Positions 41,540-51,516 of a stretch of 64,000 nucleotides of DNA are shown piece after piece. Source of the DNA: Hydractinia symbiolongicarpus (taxonomy: Eukaryota; Cnidaria; Hydrozoa; Anthoathecata; Hydractiniidae); NCBI RefSeq assembly GCF_029227915.1, contig NC_079884.1:17734001-17798000 (forward strand), given 5' to 3'. Position 1 is the first letter of the stretch. Each line of letters opens with the position of its first letter. The translations under genes were made by a program, and so were the position numbers. Under the pieces are notes generated by a model. That model ran no database searches. It was not told the DNA's origin and was given only the letters and a program-made list of their open reading frames with translations.

Positions 41540-42158
41540 ATGACAGACATTGCTAAGATTTATCCGAGCCTACCTAGTGCTCCTCATGAGGGGGAGACTA
41601 ATGAAAGTCAGGTGTACAGACTCAAAAAAATAGAGGAGGTGGAACAATATCTACGTAATGAGATTAAAGAGCGGGACAAACTCGCCAAAAAGTTCAAAAT
41701 GCACGGTACGTGGGTTAGATACACCGATCATGGTCTGTAAGTGTCATTACTTCGGGTGTTGGGATTGGAAGTATGTTAACCGGAATTGGTGTACCATTGG
41801 CCGTAGCCAGGGGGGCATCACCATAGCTGTGGGATTGGGTCAAGCAGGTCTGAAAAATGCTGGTAAGAGGTTAGATGTCAAAAGCAAGAAGCACGAGAGT
41901 ATAAGATTGCTGGCGGAGACCAAACTCAACTCCGTTATCGACCTTATCAGTAGAGCTGTGGAGAATGGGGTTATTAGTGATTATGAATTTAGCTTAATTA
42001 TGCAGGAAAAGCAACGCTATATGCTGCTCAAGGAGCAAATACGTCAGAGAACCAGAAAAATCGTAGAGTCGCTTAATGGACGAGAGAAACAGCAGCTAGT
42101 CGAGAAGGGACGCGAGGAGGGCAAACAGGAGTTTCTGAAAAAAATTCATTCTGTTTAA
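41540..42158 (+). pseudogene. Coiled-coil membrane protein of Polinton cluster, broken
   Basis: ATG directly follows the previous stop (TAA then ATG). N-terminal IYPSLPSAPHEG, a helix KIEEVEQYLRNEIKERDKLA, a Gly-rich hydrophobic segment (SGVGIGSMLTGIGVPLAVA), then KHESIRLLAETKLNSVIDLI, SDYEFSLIMQEKQRY and a basic coiled-coil tail. Shifts lie at ~41738 and ~41810. A homologue, cut by Polinton B, is at 58309-58671, also convergent with the SAP-like gene. Function unknown. Confidence 0.65.
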
Positions 42159-42197
42159 CATGTAAGCGGTATCTAGATAAGCCGCCGACTTATTCAT

Positions 42198-42227
42198 AAT
42201 CTAGTGTGTTATTCAACATACTAGATT
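42198..42227. terminator. Recurrent hairpin at the SAP-like gene 3' end (A)
   Basis: AATCTAGTGTGTT, four bases, AACATACTAGATT. The SAP-like gene's TAG stop (42221-42223, - strand) falls in the stem, and the convergent + strand gene ends 40 nt away. Same core as 58261-58288. Confidence 0.6.
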
Positions 42228-42514
42228 AATTGATTGTTGCGTGAATTGAGCAATTCTCCAGTATCTGCGTCTATCAGCAAGTCTCCATCATGTATCACTC
42301 GTCTACGCTTCTCCTTAGGGTCTCTCGAGCATTGTTTAAGACGCTTATCCAATACTATCATTGAACATGGTTTACAGTAGGGTCCAGCGGTTTGAGTGGA
42401 GGCATCCTTGTATTTAACTTTACGAATCGCCTCGATAAGGGTGGCCTTATTCATGGTTGAAATGCTACGGATACCTAACGCCTTGGCTTCCTTTTTTAAT
42501 TCGGTAATGAACAT
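42221..42514 (-). CDS. SAP-like small protein with CxxC
   Basis: 97 aa. The N-terminal helix pair ELKKEAKALGIRSISTMNKA, LIEAIRKVKY resembles a SAP/LEM-type DNA-binding motif. Then DASTQTAGPYCKPC (CxxC), a basic middle and HDGDLLIDADTGELL. The homologue at 58000-58266 in Polinton C shares all these blocks. Probably a small nucleic-acid-binding protein; that is inferred from the helix motif only. Confidence 0.65.
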   Translation of the reverse strand: MFITELKKEAKALGIRSISTMNKATLIEAIRKVKYKDASTQTAGPYCKPCSMIVLDKRLKQCSRDPKEKRRRVIHDGDLLIDADTGELLNSRNNQLI

Positions 42515-42520
42515 GTTTGT

Positions 42521-42551
42521 TTTTGATGTGTTAGATCAACACACATCAAAA
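42521..42551. terminator. 11-bp hairpin after the 205-aa gene
   Basis: TTTTGATGTGT, nine-base loop, ACACATCAAAA, placed right after the stop of 42562-43179 (- strand) and just before the SAP-like start. Confidence 0.45.
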
Positions 42552-42561
42552 CCTCTCACAT

Positions 42562-43179
42562 CTAGTCTACTACGACGAATCCTTCGTCATCAGAGTCGGA
42601 ATCACTAAGGTAGCGGGAGCCATAAAACTCGACAACCTTATATTTGCACTCTTCCAAGTAGGTTTGCATGTAGTAATTTGAACCTTGCCTGTAGATGCCA
42701 GATAGCTTGATGATGGCATAGCACTCGCAGCTTTGTTTTAGTGGTACTTTTTTGGAATGGAAGTCGGTTCTGACTTTACCCTCCCACTCCTTCACCTTGG
42801 TGGTGATGTATTTACCTTTTTTCACAGGTGGGGTGGTGAAGCAATGACCCTCCAAGGACTCTACCTTGGTCAGGATACTATCATACTTCTCTAAGTACTC
42901 GGAATGGTTATAGATATCGAATGACATGGTAAGAGAGCAGCCCTCATCACAACGCGAGGCACCATTGGAATAGAGCTTTTTGGGTGTTTTGATCAATAGA
43001 GGGGATAACTTGTTGTCACTATTTTTATAGCCAATAACGAAGCGTTCATCTTTACCCTTGTTTGCTGGAATAGCATCGCTCAGCACGATATTTTCAATGT
43101 TTACATCTTCGATATTTAGTGGAGTCGCTTTGGCATAAAAGTCTCTTGAATTAACATTCTCGTTACCGAATTTGAACAT
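42562..43179 (-). CDS. DUF5871-like protein, possible ssDNA-binding
   Basis: 205 aa, open. Blocks PLNIEDVNIENIVLS, FVIGYKNSDNKLSPLLI, CSLTMSFDIYN, KYITTKVKEWEGKVRT, CECYAIIKLSGIY and YYMQTYLEECKYKVVE fit a protein shared by large DNA viruses and cnidarian Polintons. An acidic tail SDSDSDDEGF ends it. The acidic C-terminus and presumed OB-like core recall ssDNA-binding proteins, which a PolB-encoding element would need. Family recognition is from memory of its pattern. Confidence 0.55.
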   Translation of the reverse strand: MFKFGNENVNSRDFYAKATPLNIEDVNIENIVLSDAIPANKGKDERFVIGYKNSDNKLSPLLIKTPKKLYSNGASRCDEGCSLTMSFDIYNHSEYLEKYDSILTKVESLEGHCFTTPPVKKGKYITTKVKEWEGKVRTDFHSKKVPLKQSCECYAIIKLSGIYRQGSNYYMQTYLEECKYKVVEFYGSRYLSDSDSDDEGFVVVD

Positions 43180-43189
43180 CCTTTATTTA

Positions 43190-43369
43190 TGGAAATAAAA
43201 CTTCAACTAGGGTTTGTTACAGGTACAGCTACCACCATTATACGTAATGTATTCATAATAGCAATACCAGCAGAGCGGTGTACCCTTTATGAGAAATCTC
43301 CGTCCGCAGGAGCATCTATCATAGGTGTCGAGTACCCGTCAAGTACATCAAGTATTGTTCCTTCATCGT
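43190..43369. other. Gap without a convincing gene
   Basis: A + strand frame from 43189 (80 codons) and a 27-codon - strand frame exist, but neither resembles anything I know. Confidence 0.4.
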
Positions 43370-44020
43370 TTATTTACTCCACAAGAGCTCAAGGTCTGCC
43401 TTTTCATCCTCCAAAAAACACCAGTTTATGACCCTATCGGGATGCCAAGCCATTGGAAGCAAATCCTTCTTAATTTTAGCTTTTTCTTTCTTTCTCGCGC
43501 GATAGGCATCGAGCAATTGGGGATAAATGTTATCCCTTCGCATTTCCGGAGTCATGAACTACTCCAGAACGAACTTAATCAGCCAGTCTCTGCCTTGAAT
43601 AGCCCTAATCCACATTTCCTGCGTCTTGAAATGATCTGGAACAAATATAAGTGCCCAGGGATGTTCTTGAACCGCCATGTTACACATTTCATGTGTCTTG
43701 AAATGATCCGGAACATCCTCGATCCGCCATGGCTCTGCTTGAACTACTGATGTACATATTTCCTGTGTCTTGAAATGATCCGGAACATCCTCGATCTGCC
43801 ATGGCTCTGCTTGAACTGTTGATGTACACATTTTTCGGGTTTTGATATGGTCCGGAACATATTTGAGCAGCCAGGACCCTCTTTTAACTGCCACGGCACA
43901 CATTTCTGGGGTCTTGAAATGGTCTGGAACAAATATGAGTGCCCAGGGATGTTCTTGAACCACCATGTTACACATTTCCTGTGTCTTGATATGATCGGGT
44001 ATATGTCTGAACCAACTCAT
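43370..44020 (-). pseudogene. 24-residue-repeat protein (VPDHFKTQEMC), one stop
   Basis: Starts MSWFRHIPDHIKTQEMC and has about six repeats of 24 aa following VPDHFKTqEMCxxAVxxxPW, alternating ALIF and RIED types. TAG at 43559-43561 interrupts. The same frame then continues with a basic helix and DLLPMAWHPDRVINWCFLED, a C-terminal block typical of this repeat family in cnidarians and large DNA viruses. It is the gene next to the right terminus. The function is unknown; repeat number probably varies by recombination. Confidence 0.7.
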
Positions 44021-44043
44021 ATTGTTTTATTATAAATAGGACC

Positions 44044-44225
44044 AGCAATATTTCTAGCGCGGACCTTCGAATAAAGGAATTCCCGGAATTGTCGGATTCG
44101 GGGAATTCGGGGTTTGTTGTTGTTTATGTTGTGCAATGAAGCGTGACATCATTTCTGGAACATTTGCTCATTTGCTGTATGATATGCGTGCGCGGCTGCG
44201 CTAGAACATACATTTTCCTAACTCT
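44044..44225. repeat. Polinton A right terminal inverted repeat
   Basis: 182 bp. Inverse of the left end with a shorter middle, ending TTTTCCTAACTCT and followed by CGTGC. Confidence 0.85.
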
Positions 44226-44230
44226 CGTGC

Positions 44231-44604
44231 GACAACTATGTGCCACAAAGATCAAGTAGACGCGGCATTTGTTCAGGCGTAAACACACGCTTTAATCATT
44301 GAAGTTGAGGAACTATCTCTGATTAAAGCTAGAGACAGAACATGCTAACACTGTCAACACACCTATTAAGGCATGAGAACACCTGAAACCCATCATATAA
44401 TGGTCACGTAGGCAATACACAACTTTGATAAGCACCAAATCAAAATTGTAAGTTGCTTATTAAAATTATGTGATTGCTGGGTTAATGTTACATAACGACA
44501 TGTAACACTAATCAATACTTGAAATCTTAGTGTTGCATAAAAGCAAAACATGAAAAATTATAATACTTGTGGAAAAACAATATTTTTTGTAAAACACCTA
44601 TCTC
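44231..44604. other. Helitron 5 non-coding 3' region
   Basis: No gene. Sequence between the Polinton A target duplication and the helicase end. Confidence 0.5.
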
Positions 44605-46171
44605 CTACATAACCTTGCTTAAAAGTATTAACAACCTGTACTTTAACTGCTTGAAATGACCGAGCACGTGAAAATGCAACATAAAGTTATCCATGACTAA
44701 AGCAAGCTCTACGTAAAAATATACCAACTTTCTCCTTTCTTGGCCTTGACTTTTATTTATAGTCAATGCATAAGACAATCTTAAAGGAAACTGGGTGCGT
44801 TTAATTTGAAAGGGTAGATTTGTATCATTTGGACAGAGGGACACTCTAGGAATTAACACACGATCACCTCTACGAATACCGGTAAGAGTTTCACAATTGA
44901 TAACATTTGCACGCAGATTACGAACCATTAACCTTGTACCATTACAAATCAATATTGCATGATGTATGAGGGATTTGCCGCAAAGGTTGATTGCGGGGAC
45001 AAACAGCAATATCTCCTGAAGTAGAAGGTGCCCCATCTTTACCAACAAAGATGGCAGCAACTTCCTGGTGCAAGAGTGCATTATACCTTCTGCGATCATT
45101 ACCCTCGCGCATTACCATACTTACAACAGAAGGCTGTCTATTTTCCGCTGCTGCTCTGGCTGTTTTCTTCACGTTTCACTTCAGCCATATTTCGATAAGC
45201 TTCAGCATATGGAGAATCCCTGTTAAGAACATCTGCATTGTTGCACGATTACAATGAGCATGTGTTGGATTCTCAATACGGATGTTTAAGGCAGCTGCAG
45301 CCTCTACAATATACAATTAAATATATTGAGGTACTTTATTTTGAGGAGGTAATAAAGCACCATACCTGTGAAATAATTGACCACATATTCTAAAACAGGG
45401 TAGCCCATAACCTGGCGGTGATTGCATGTTTGCTGACAAAGTAGCAAAACTAAATGCATTATTGTATACTCTGATATACTTACGAAACTGTTTAGCTTGG
45501 GCAGAGTCGTTGCTTAACAATTCACGTATTTCAGCAGGAAATTGTAATATAGCAGGCAGGGCCACTTTGCCATTGTGACAACACTTAAAATGATTTTCAT
45601 TATTAAATTTGATAGCTCCACAATGCTCACATAAAATATTAAACTCACCTGCAGAATGTGTAGGAGGTAAGACATTGTTAATTCTGGCTAACTTTAAGAA
45701 ACATGGAACCCTAGCACGATGATGCAATAATTCTGCCCTACGCCTTACTGCTGCTTGCTGGGGTAATTCATTTTCTGTATTCGCACGATGACGTTGTGCA
45801 TCTACCTGTTGGCGAGCATTAGCTTCATGAACATTTTCATTAGCACGTCTTTGGTTGTGCCATACTACATCTTGCTCCCTACGTTGTTGAGCTTGTTCTT
45901 AAGTTAAATTGGCAACCCTTGCCCTTTCACGTAAAGCATGCTCAGCCCTCCTTTGTGCACCAGCAACATCAACATCATTTTGCAATCGAGGAAGTCGATG
46001 GGCAATATTATTAAGATCCACATTTAAAATAGCATTTTTAGGTGGTGCATAGTTATGCTCAAACAAATGAAGAACAGGGACATGATTGTTGAGGTTCATA
46101 TTTAATAAAGGATTTTGTGCGGGTGCATTAGCATAGTCATGCTCCAACAAATGAAAGTCGTTGAGATTCAT
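44605..46171 (-). pseudogene. Helitron Rep/helicase, internally deleted
   Basis: The N-terminal part (46171-45317, one TAA at 45899) has a charged helix and then the zinc-type segment CEHCGAIKF...KCCHNGKV, followed by FRKYIRVYNNAFSFATL and GYGLPCFRICGQLFHR. 45172-44942 carries RRYNALLHQEVAAIFVGKDG and VCPRNQPLRQI, the region before the HUH Rep domain. Coding then jumps to the end of the PIF1-type helicase: CNGTRLMVRNLRANVI, GDRVLIPRVSL and LRLSYALTINKSQGQ. The Rep catalytic Tyr/HUH motifs and helicase Walker motifs are deleted. It lies in Helitron 5 in the expected orientation. Confidence 0.8.
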
Positions 46172-46796
46172 GTTTCCCTAGTAGGCAGTATGAAATAAAA
46201 AAAGTTATAGCTAGCTAGGTACAACACTTTAGAAAATAGTGATGTATTTTTGTATGATTACCTAGCTAGCTAGGTAATATTAAGGAAACTACAAAGAAAT
46301 GTAAAGAAACAAAACAGTAGTAATAGTTTTAAAAAAGACTGTGTATCAAAAAGGCCTTCTATTCTAAGAAGTAGGTATAAAAAGCAAGAAATATAGTTAC
46401 AAAACTTTCCTTCACTACAATCGTCTTGCTCCGGATCCTATTCAAGATACCGATGTATTTTCATTTCAGCGGAGGCTATCAGAACTTCGAAAGTGCCAAT
46501 CCGATAATAATCGCGGTAAATATAATAACAATAGAATTAATTTTATGGCGCTAGCTAATTGGTTTATTTTTATAAAAATTGACAGCTGCCCAATTTAACA
46601 GAGCGCGGGAAAACGAAGCCGGTGAAAACGGGGTCTGGCGTGGAATTTAAATAAAGCTGGAGGGCCGGGACGATTTTCCGCGTGTCTTTCGCTACTTGCT
46701 CCGCCATGTTGCGCAGAGACAGACAAAATACGGCTATTATTAAAGAAACTAGCCGAAGTCCCGTGGAAGAATTCACTTAATCTCTCATCAAGTCCT

Positions 46797-47216
46797 TGTT
46801 CTAAATAAATATAAAAAGAATTTGCCAATAGCTATAGCAACTTATAGCAATTTTTATTTTATTAAGGCATTATATATTTTTAGAACATAGACATGCTAAG
46901 AATATAATTAAGAATAGCGAGGATAGTATTTGTCAAGAAAGTTAAGAACATTTTTGTGACCTTTAAAAATCCAAATTACTGTGTTCTATGAGGTTAGACA
47001 TATTCTTAGAATATTCTGAACTTCGGACCCATTGTTTAAAGTATATATATTCTTACAAAAAATGTTCTTAACTTTCTTGACAAATACTATCCTCGCTATT
47101 CTTAATTATATTTTTAGCATGTCTATGTTCTAAAAATATATAATGCCTTAATGAAATAAAGCTTGCTATAAGTTGCTATAGCTATTGGCAAATTCTTTTT
47201 ATATTTATTTAGAACA
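46797..47216. repeat. ~160-bp inverted repeat with ~100-bp loop
   Basis: 46797-46960 (TTGTTCTAAATAAATATAAA onward, to GAAAGTTAAGAACATTTTT) is repeated in reverse complement at about 47060-47216 with few mismatches. It would form a long foldback in single strands. A diverged copy of one arm is at about 52430-52560 in Helitron 8. Confidence 0.75.
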
Positions 47217-48179
47217 AACAGATTAAGATATCTTTAACTGACCCTGAGTATATTCTTACAAATAAAATATGTCCAGGCTGAAGACAAAACATATTTAACT
47301 TCATATTAAAGGGAAAGTTTAGCTGGAAGCGTGTAAACGGCTTAAAAACGTTATTCACCTAAATTCATTTCTCTACCAGATAATCTAAACAACACACCTG
47401 CTTTGCTTTCGCTTTCTCAGTAGTAGCTAGCGTTCTCTGGATATTTCTGACAACAACATAAACTGTTTTATTCTCGCTCGACACAACAACAGTCGCTCTA
47501 CAACAACAGTTTTGTTTTTTACATTTTAGATTCGAATTATCATTCGAATTCGATAGTTTTGTTAAAAAAGAAAGCAACCTCGGTCCCAGAACACAAAAAT
47601 GATAGAAGAAACAATTAATAAACTTTAATCTAACCTCATGATGAGTAAACATTGTTTTGAATAACTTTTTCAGGATTACTTTGAAAAAGAGAACTTTCTT
47701 TGCTTCAGTTTTCATTTTTCAGTTGATAAACTTTGTTTCTGTGAGATACGGCGCACATGGTAAACCGGTTCTCGACGAACGCCTTAGGAGATATCAGGGA
47801 TTAAAAAATTTTGCTGACATAAGCAAAGACCCGTCAAAACCTTAAAATTTTTTTTTAGAAATTTGTATACCTGTTGCCTTCATCGTATAGATCTTGAAAC
47901 GCTGATCAAGAAAATGTATAGGATCATGCATCTTTGACAAATGGTTATGGAGATATTAGGGTTTAAAGGTTTTTTGATGACGTCATCAACTCGTCCATTA
48001 TTCCGAAACGAATTCGGTGACACAGGTTGGAAAACTTACCCAAATTGGTCCCAGGTAGTCCTTAGTTACCCAAGCAGGAGATGACGTCAGTTATTTCCAC
48101 CCGTTTCCAAGTTATTTAGCCTTAAATTTAAAAGTGCAATGCAATGGCTTCACTAATCTTAATATACTTTCCTTTGACG

Positions 48180-50662
48180 GGTGGTTCCCTGGGAAATAAA
48201 GCCCTTTTTCATTTTTTTTTCAATATTGAGTATTATATACTGTTGGAAAGGTTATTCTCTCAGCTATAAGGTGGTATAAATGGTTTTCCAAGGTCCTGCA
48301 ATAATTTTGCAAATTTTACAGAAGTTTCTATACAGGTAGAACCTAAAATTTCGAAAATTTCCTAAGCAACGGTCCTTAGAAACTGATTTAGGCCAATATC
48401 TTTTTGTTAAAAAGTCGTAAGGGCGTGAAAATGCCGCCATTTTGACGCCAAAGGGCTGTTCTATCTTGCACGGCAAAGTTTTACTATAAGATATACACCG
48501 AAACCATCCTGAAGTGCTTTCAAAGTTAGAGCTCCTGGTGAAAGGTCATAAATTCTTCCTCCATTTTTTAAACACAAATAGCTTGATTCTTTTAACCAAT
48601 TAAAGTCATGGCTAACAAGAAAAGTTATCAGAAGAGAAGATCAAGGAAGAAAAAAGGTTTTAATGGTGCAAATGTTACAGCCAGCAATACAACATTAAAC
48701 GGAACATCTTCAGAACCAATCCAAGAACTCACCGAACCTGAACCGTCAACACAAACTGGAGCATCAGCTGCCAAATTAGATTGTAGTACTACCTCAGAAA
48801 CAATTGAGAAAGAGTTTGTTGCTAACTGTAACATTATAATAGAGAGTGACTTGTTAATGTCTTTGATTTTTATGATAGGAAGATGCCCAGACTGTGCAGC
48901 TTCTGTAAGCGTGGAACATCTATTGCAAGCCAAAATGGGAATGGCTCATTTCCTTTTAATCTCATGTGCAGAATGCCCATGGAATTTGAAGTTTTGTTCT
49001 TCTAAAGAGTGTGATAAACCAGATCCAGTTAATGGCAGAAAAGGTTATGACATTAATAGAAGGACAGTAGTTGCATTTCGTGAGAATGGTATTGGTTTCA
49101 GCGGCATCGAAAAATTTTGCAGATGCATGAATATGCCACAACCAATGACAAAATCAACATTTGAAAACATTAATTCATTGGTCCACAATGCTTATGTACA
49201 GACTTCACATGAGTCCATGGCTACAGCAGCAAAAGAAGTGCATGAGAAAACAAAAAGAAATGACCCAAGTAGTGTTGATAAAGAGGATATCGCTAATATA
49301 GCTGTCAGCGGTGATGGCGCCTGGCAAAAGCGCGGATTTTCATCCCTTAATGGGGTAATGACATTGACCGCAGATGGAAAGTGTATTGACACTGAGGTTA
49401 TGTCGAAAAAGTGTAAAGAGTGTGATGTTTGGGAAAAGACAAATGACACCCATTCTGAGAAGCATAAAGAGTGGAAAGAAAATCATGCTGCGTTTTGCTC
49501 TATCAACCATAGAGGCAGTTCTGGTGCCATGGAGATTACCGGCTTGAAACGTATTTACCATCGCTCTGTGAAAACTCACAAACTCCGATACACTTTTTAC
49601 ATTGGAGACGGAGACACAAAATCTTTTTGTGGAACTTTGTAGTACAAATCCCTACCCAGGACACAGCTTGAACAAAGGTGAATGTATCGGGCATGTACAG
49701 AAACGTGTCGGAACATTCATGGTCAAACACAAAACGTAAATGAGTCTCTCAACAATGTCATCTGGTCAAGATGCCCTAAAAGAGTTTATGTTGGAAATGC
49801 TGTTTTCAAAACAGCAGTAGCATCTGCAGTAATAGCATATAACAATGGAGAAACAGGACTGTTACCAGTATATTCCAAACTTGGTTTAGAACCTGGTTAT
49901 TATACCGAAACTGGTTTTCGTAAAGCTAACACAAAACGTGTGAAAGAGTCAAACCGCAAGTCTACTGACAGAGTTAAAAATGACAGAAAAAGGCAGAGAG
50001 CTGCCAGAAAAGGTTATGAAGATAAGAATTTGCTTGAGGAAGGGAAACATATGGATATGGTGCTTTTGTTGGACTTTAATTATTAGTTTATGAACAGATT
50101 AGTTTTTTTTATACAAACTGTTTTTTTTCTTTTACCGATATTTCAAAACAAGATTTTTGCAGATTTTTGAACTCCTAACAAAGATAACTTTTCATTGGAA
50201 CAAGCTTTTGAGCTGAAATTTTGAACATCAGTTCTTCATTCTATTTAGGAGGGACTGTGTGAATTAGTTTTTCAATTTTACTATTTTTTCTTCTCCTAGA
50301 ATCTAGTATGTTGTCATTGATATTCTCTTTTCCGGAAAAGTCAAGTTTGGTGGCCAACCCGATGCGATTTAGATAAAAAATTAAAAAAGTAATTCACTCA
50401 GTCCCTTCAGCTACTCAATATTAACACATGTGCAAAGTTTTATCTTGATTGGAAAAGTCTACCTAGAGATATCCTTGTTAGGAGATACCATATGTTTTTA
50501 GCCTATAATTTGTTAATTATGCGCATAATTAGTGACGTCATCAAAAAAATTTAAAAAAAGAAATTTTTTTCTTCCTATTTTATTATGATACAACTTTGTG
50601 CCAAAGCATTTTGAAAAAAAACCATTTTTTGGAAAAAAATCCTTGTTTCCCAGGGAACCACC
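48180..50662 (+). mobile_element. Mutator-like DNA transposon, deleted (2.48 kb)
   Basis: GGTGGTTCCCTGGGAAA at 48180-48196 is exactly inverted at 50646-50662. The flanks rejoin the Helitron consensus: a paralogous uninterrupted site is at about 51365-51400 (CTTTGACGTCAATATTGC). No clear 8-10 bp target duplication is visible, so the ends or the duplication have changed. It contains one transposase gene with an internal deletion. Confidence 0.7.
48608..50086 (+). pseudogene. Mutator-like transposase, frameshifted and internally deleted
   Basis: A basic N-terminus (KKSYQKRRSRKKKGFN), a zinc-type pair RCPDCAAS and CAECPW, then the catalytic start VSGDGAWQKRGFSSLNGVM and a CKECDVWE finger with CSINHRGSSGAMEITG and YIGDGDTKSF. 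A shift occurs at ~49628, leaving GECIGHVQKRVG. The middle of the domain is then missing, and the C-terminus resumes with HGQTQNVNESLNNVIWSRCP and a basic tail. A catalytic acid is probably lost with the deletion. The family is widespread in cnidarians and arthropods. Confidence 0.75.
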
Positions 50663-50788
50663 TTAATATTGCTCTAACGTCAAAGTTTGCTAATTTACAG
50701 AACAAATTTATAGGCGATGTTTGATGGACTTTGTCAAAGAAATTTTATCCACTTTGCAAAAGTCACAGACAGAACTGGCGTATATAGA

Positions 50789-51516
50789 CTAGTCGATAAG
50801 GCCCGTGGAAAAATCCACTTAGGCAGAAGGACAATGGAAAAATAGGTTGTTTTAGATTTTTTGCTGACGTCAGCAGTGCAATTACAAAAATGTTTGGCGA
50901 AATTTAGTTTATTCGTTGCCTGTACTGTGCAGAGGTTTAAACGCTGACCAAGAAAATGTATATGATCATGTCTTTTTGATAAGCGGTTAATGAGATATAA
51001 GGGTTTTAAAATTTTGCTGACGTCAGCAATGGCCAGTCAAACCCCCAAAAAATTTTTTTAGAAATTTGTATACCTGCTGCCTTCATTGTATAGGTCTTGA
51101 AACGCTGATCAAGAAAATGTATAGGATTCCGTATTTTTGACAAACGGCTGCAGAGATATTAGGGTTTGAAGGTTTTTTGGTGACGTCATCAACCCGTCCA
51201 TTCCGAAACGGATTCGGGGACCCAGGTTTGGGAAACTTACCCAAATTGGCCCCAGGTGGTCCCTAGTTACCTGCGCAGGAGATGACGTCAGTTATTTCCA
51301 CCCGTTTCCAAGTTATTTAGCCTTAAATTTAAAAGTGCAATGCAATGGCTTCACTAATCTTAATATACTTTCCTTTGACGTCAATATTGCTTTAACGCCA
51401 AAGTTTGGTAATATACAGAACAAATTTTTAGACGATGTTTTATAGACTTTATCAAAGAAATTTTATCCACTTTGCAAAAGTCACAGACAGACAGAACTGG
51501 CGTATTATTATAGAGA
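50789..51516 (-). mobile_element. Helitron 7 (non-autonomous, 728 bp)
   Basis: Complete unit: CTAG and hairpin GTGGAAAAATCCAC at 50789-50820, 5' end TCTCTATAATAATACGCC at 51516. It preserves the empty target site for the Mutator-like element in Helitron 6. Non-coding. Confidence 0.8.

Larger units (their letters stand above)
30809..44225. mobile_element. Polinton A (Maverick), degraded, 13.4 kb
   Basis: Long inverted repeats (30809-31030 and 44044-44225) start AGAGATAGGAAAATG and AGAGTTAGGAAAATG. The 5-bp CGTGC flanks both ends (30804-30808, 44226-44230); the sixth base does not match. The cargo is Polinton-typical: PolB, packaging ATPase, integrase, double-jelly-roll capsid protein and other cluster genes. 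Most large genes have frameshifts or stops and PolB lacks its palm, so it cannot move itself. No adenovirus-type protease gene was found. Confidence 0.9.
28634..46748 (-). mobile_element. Helitron 5, former autonomous element, split by Polinton A
   Basis: The 3' end on the - strand is the perfect hairpin CCGGCGT-ATCG-ACGCCGG (28647-28664), then GTTTCCCGG and CTAG (28634-28637). The 5' end at 46748 is TTCTTTAATAATAGCCGTAT, close to the 5' end of Helitron 4. Rep/Hel coding remnants lie at 44.6-46.2 kb in the matching orientation. Polinton A (30809-44225) interrupts it; without that, the Helitron is about 4.7 kb. The part 28667-30808 would be 3' sequence, with a small Thr-rich ORF and a GC-rich patch at 29.80-29.95 kb. 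Confidence 0.7.
46749..50788 (-). mobile_element. Helitron 6 (non-autonomous), split by a Mutator-like element
   Basis: 3' CTAG at 46749-46752 with a hairpin region GTGGAAGAATTCAC, and a 5' end near 50788 (TCTATATACGCCAGTTC). Without the 2.48-kb insertion (48180-50662) it is ~1.56 kb. The half next to the 3' end contains a large inverted repeat (46797-47216). The 5' half carries the GACGTCATCAAC/GATCAAGAAAAT modules common to the array. Confidence 0.65.

Noticed and set aside
43189-43750. + strand ORFs of 80 and 141 aa
   Set aside because: They overlap the antisense of the repeat gene or lack any resemblance to a protein family.
47365-47715. 116-aa - strand ORF in Helitron 6
   Set aside because: The matching region in Helitron 8 is frameshifted, and there is no domain; probably repeat sequence, not a gene.
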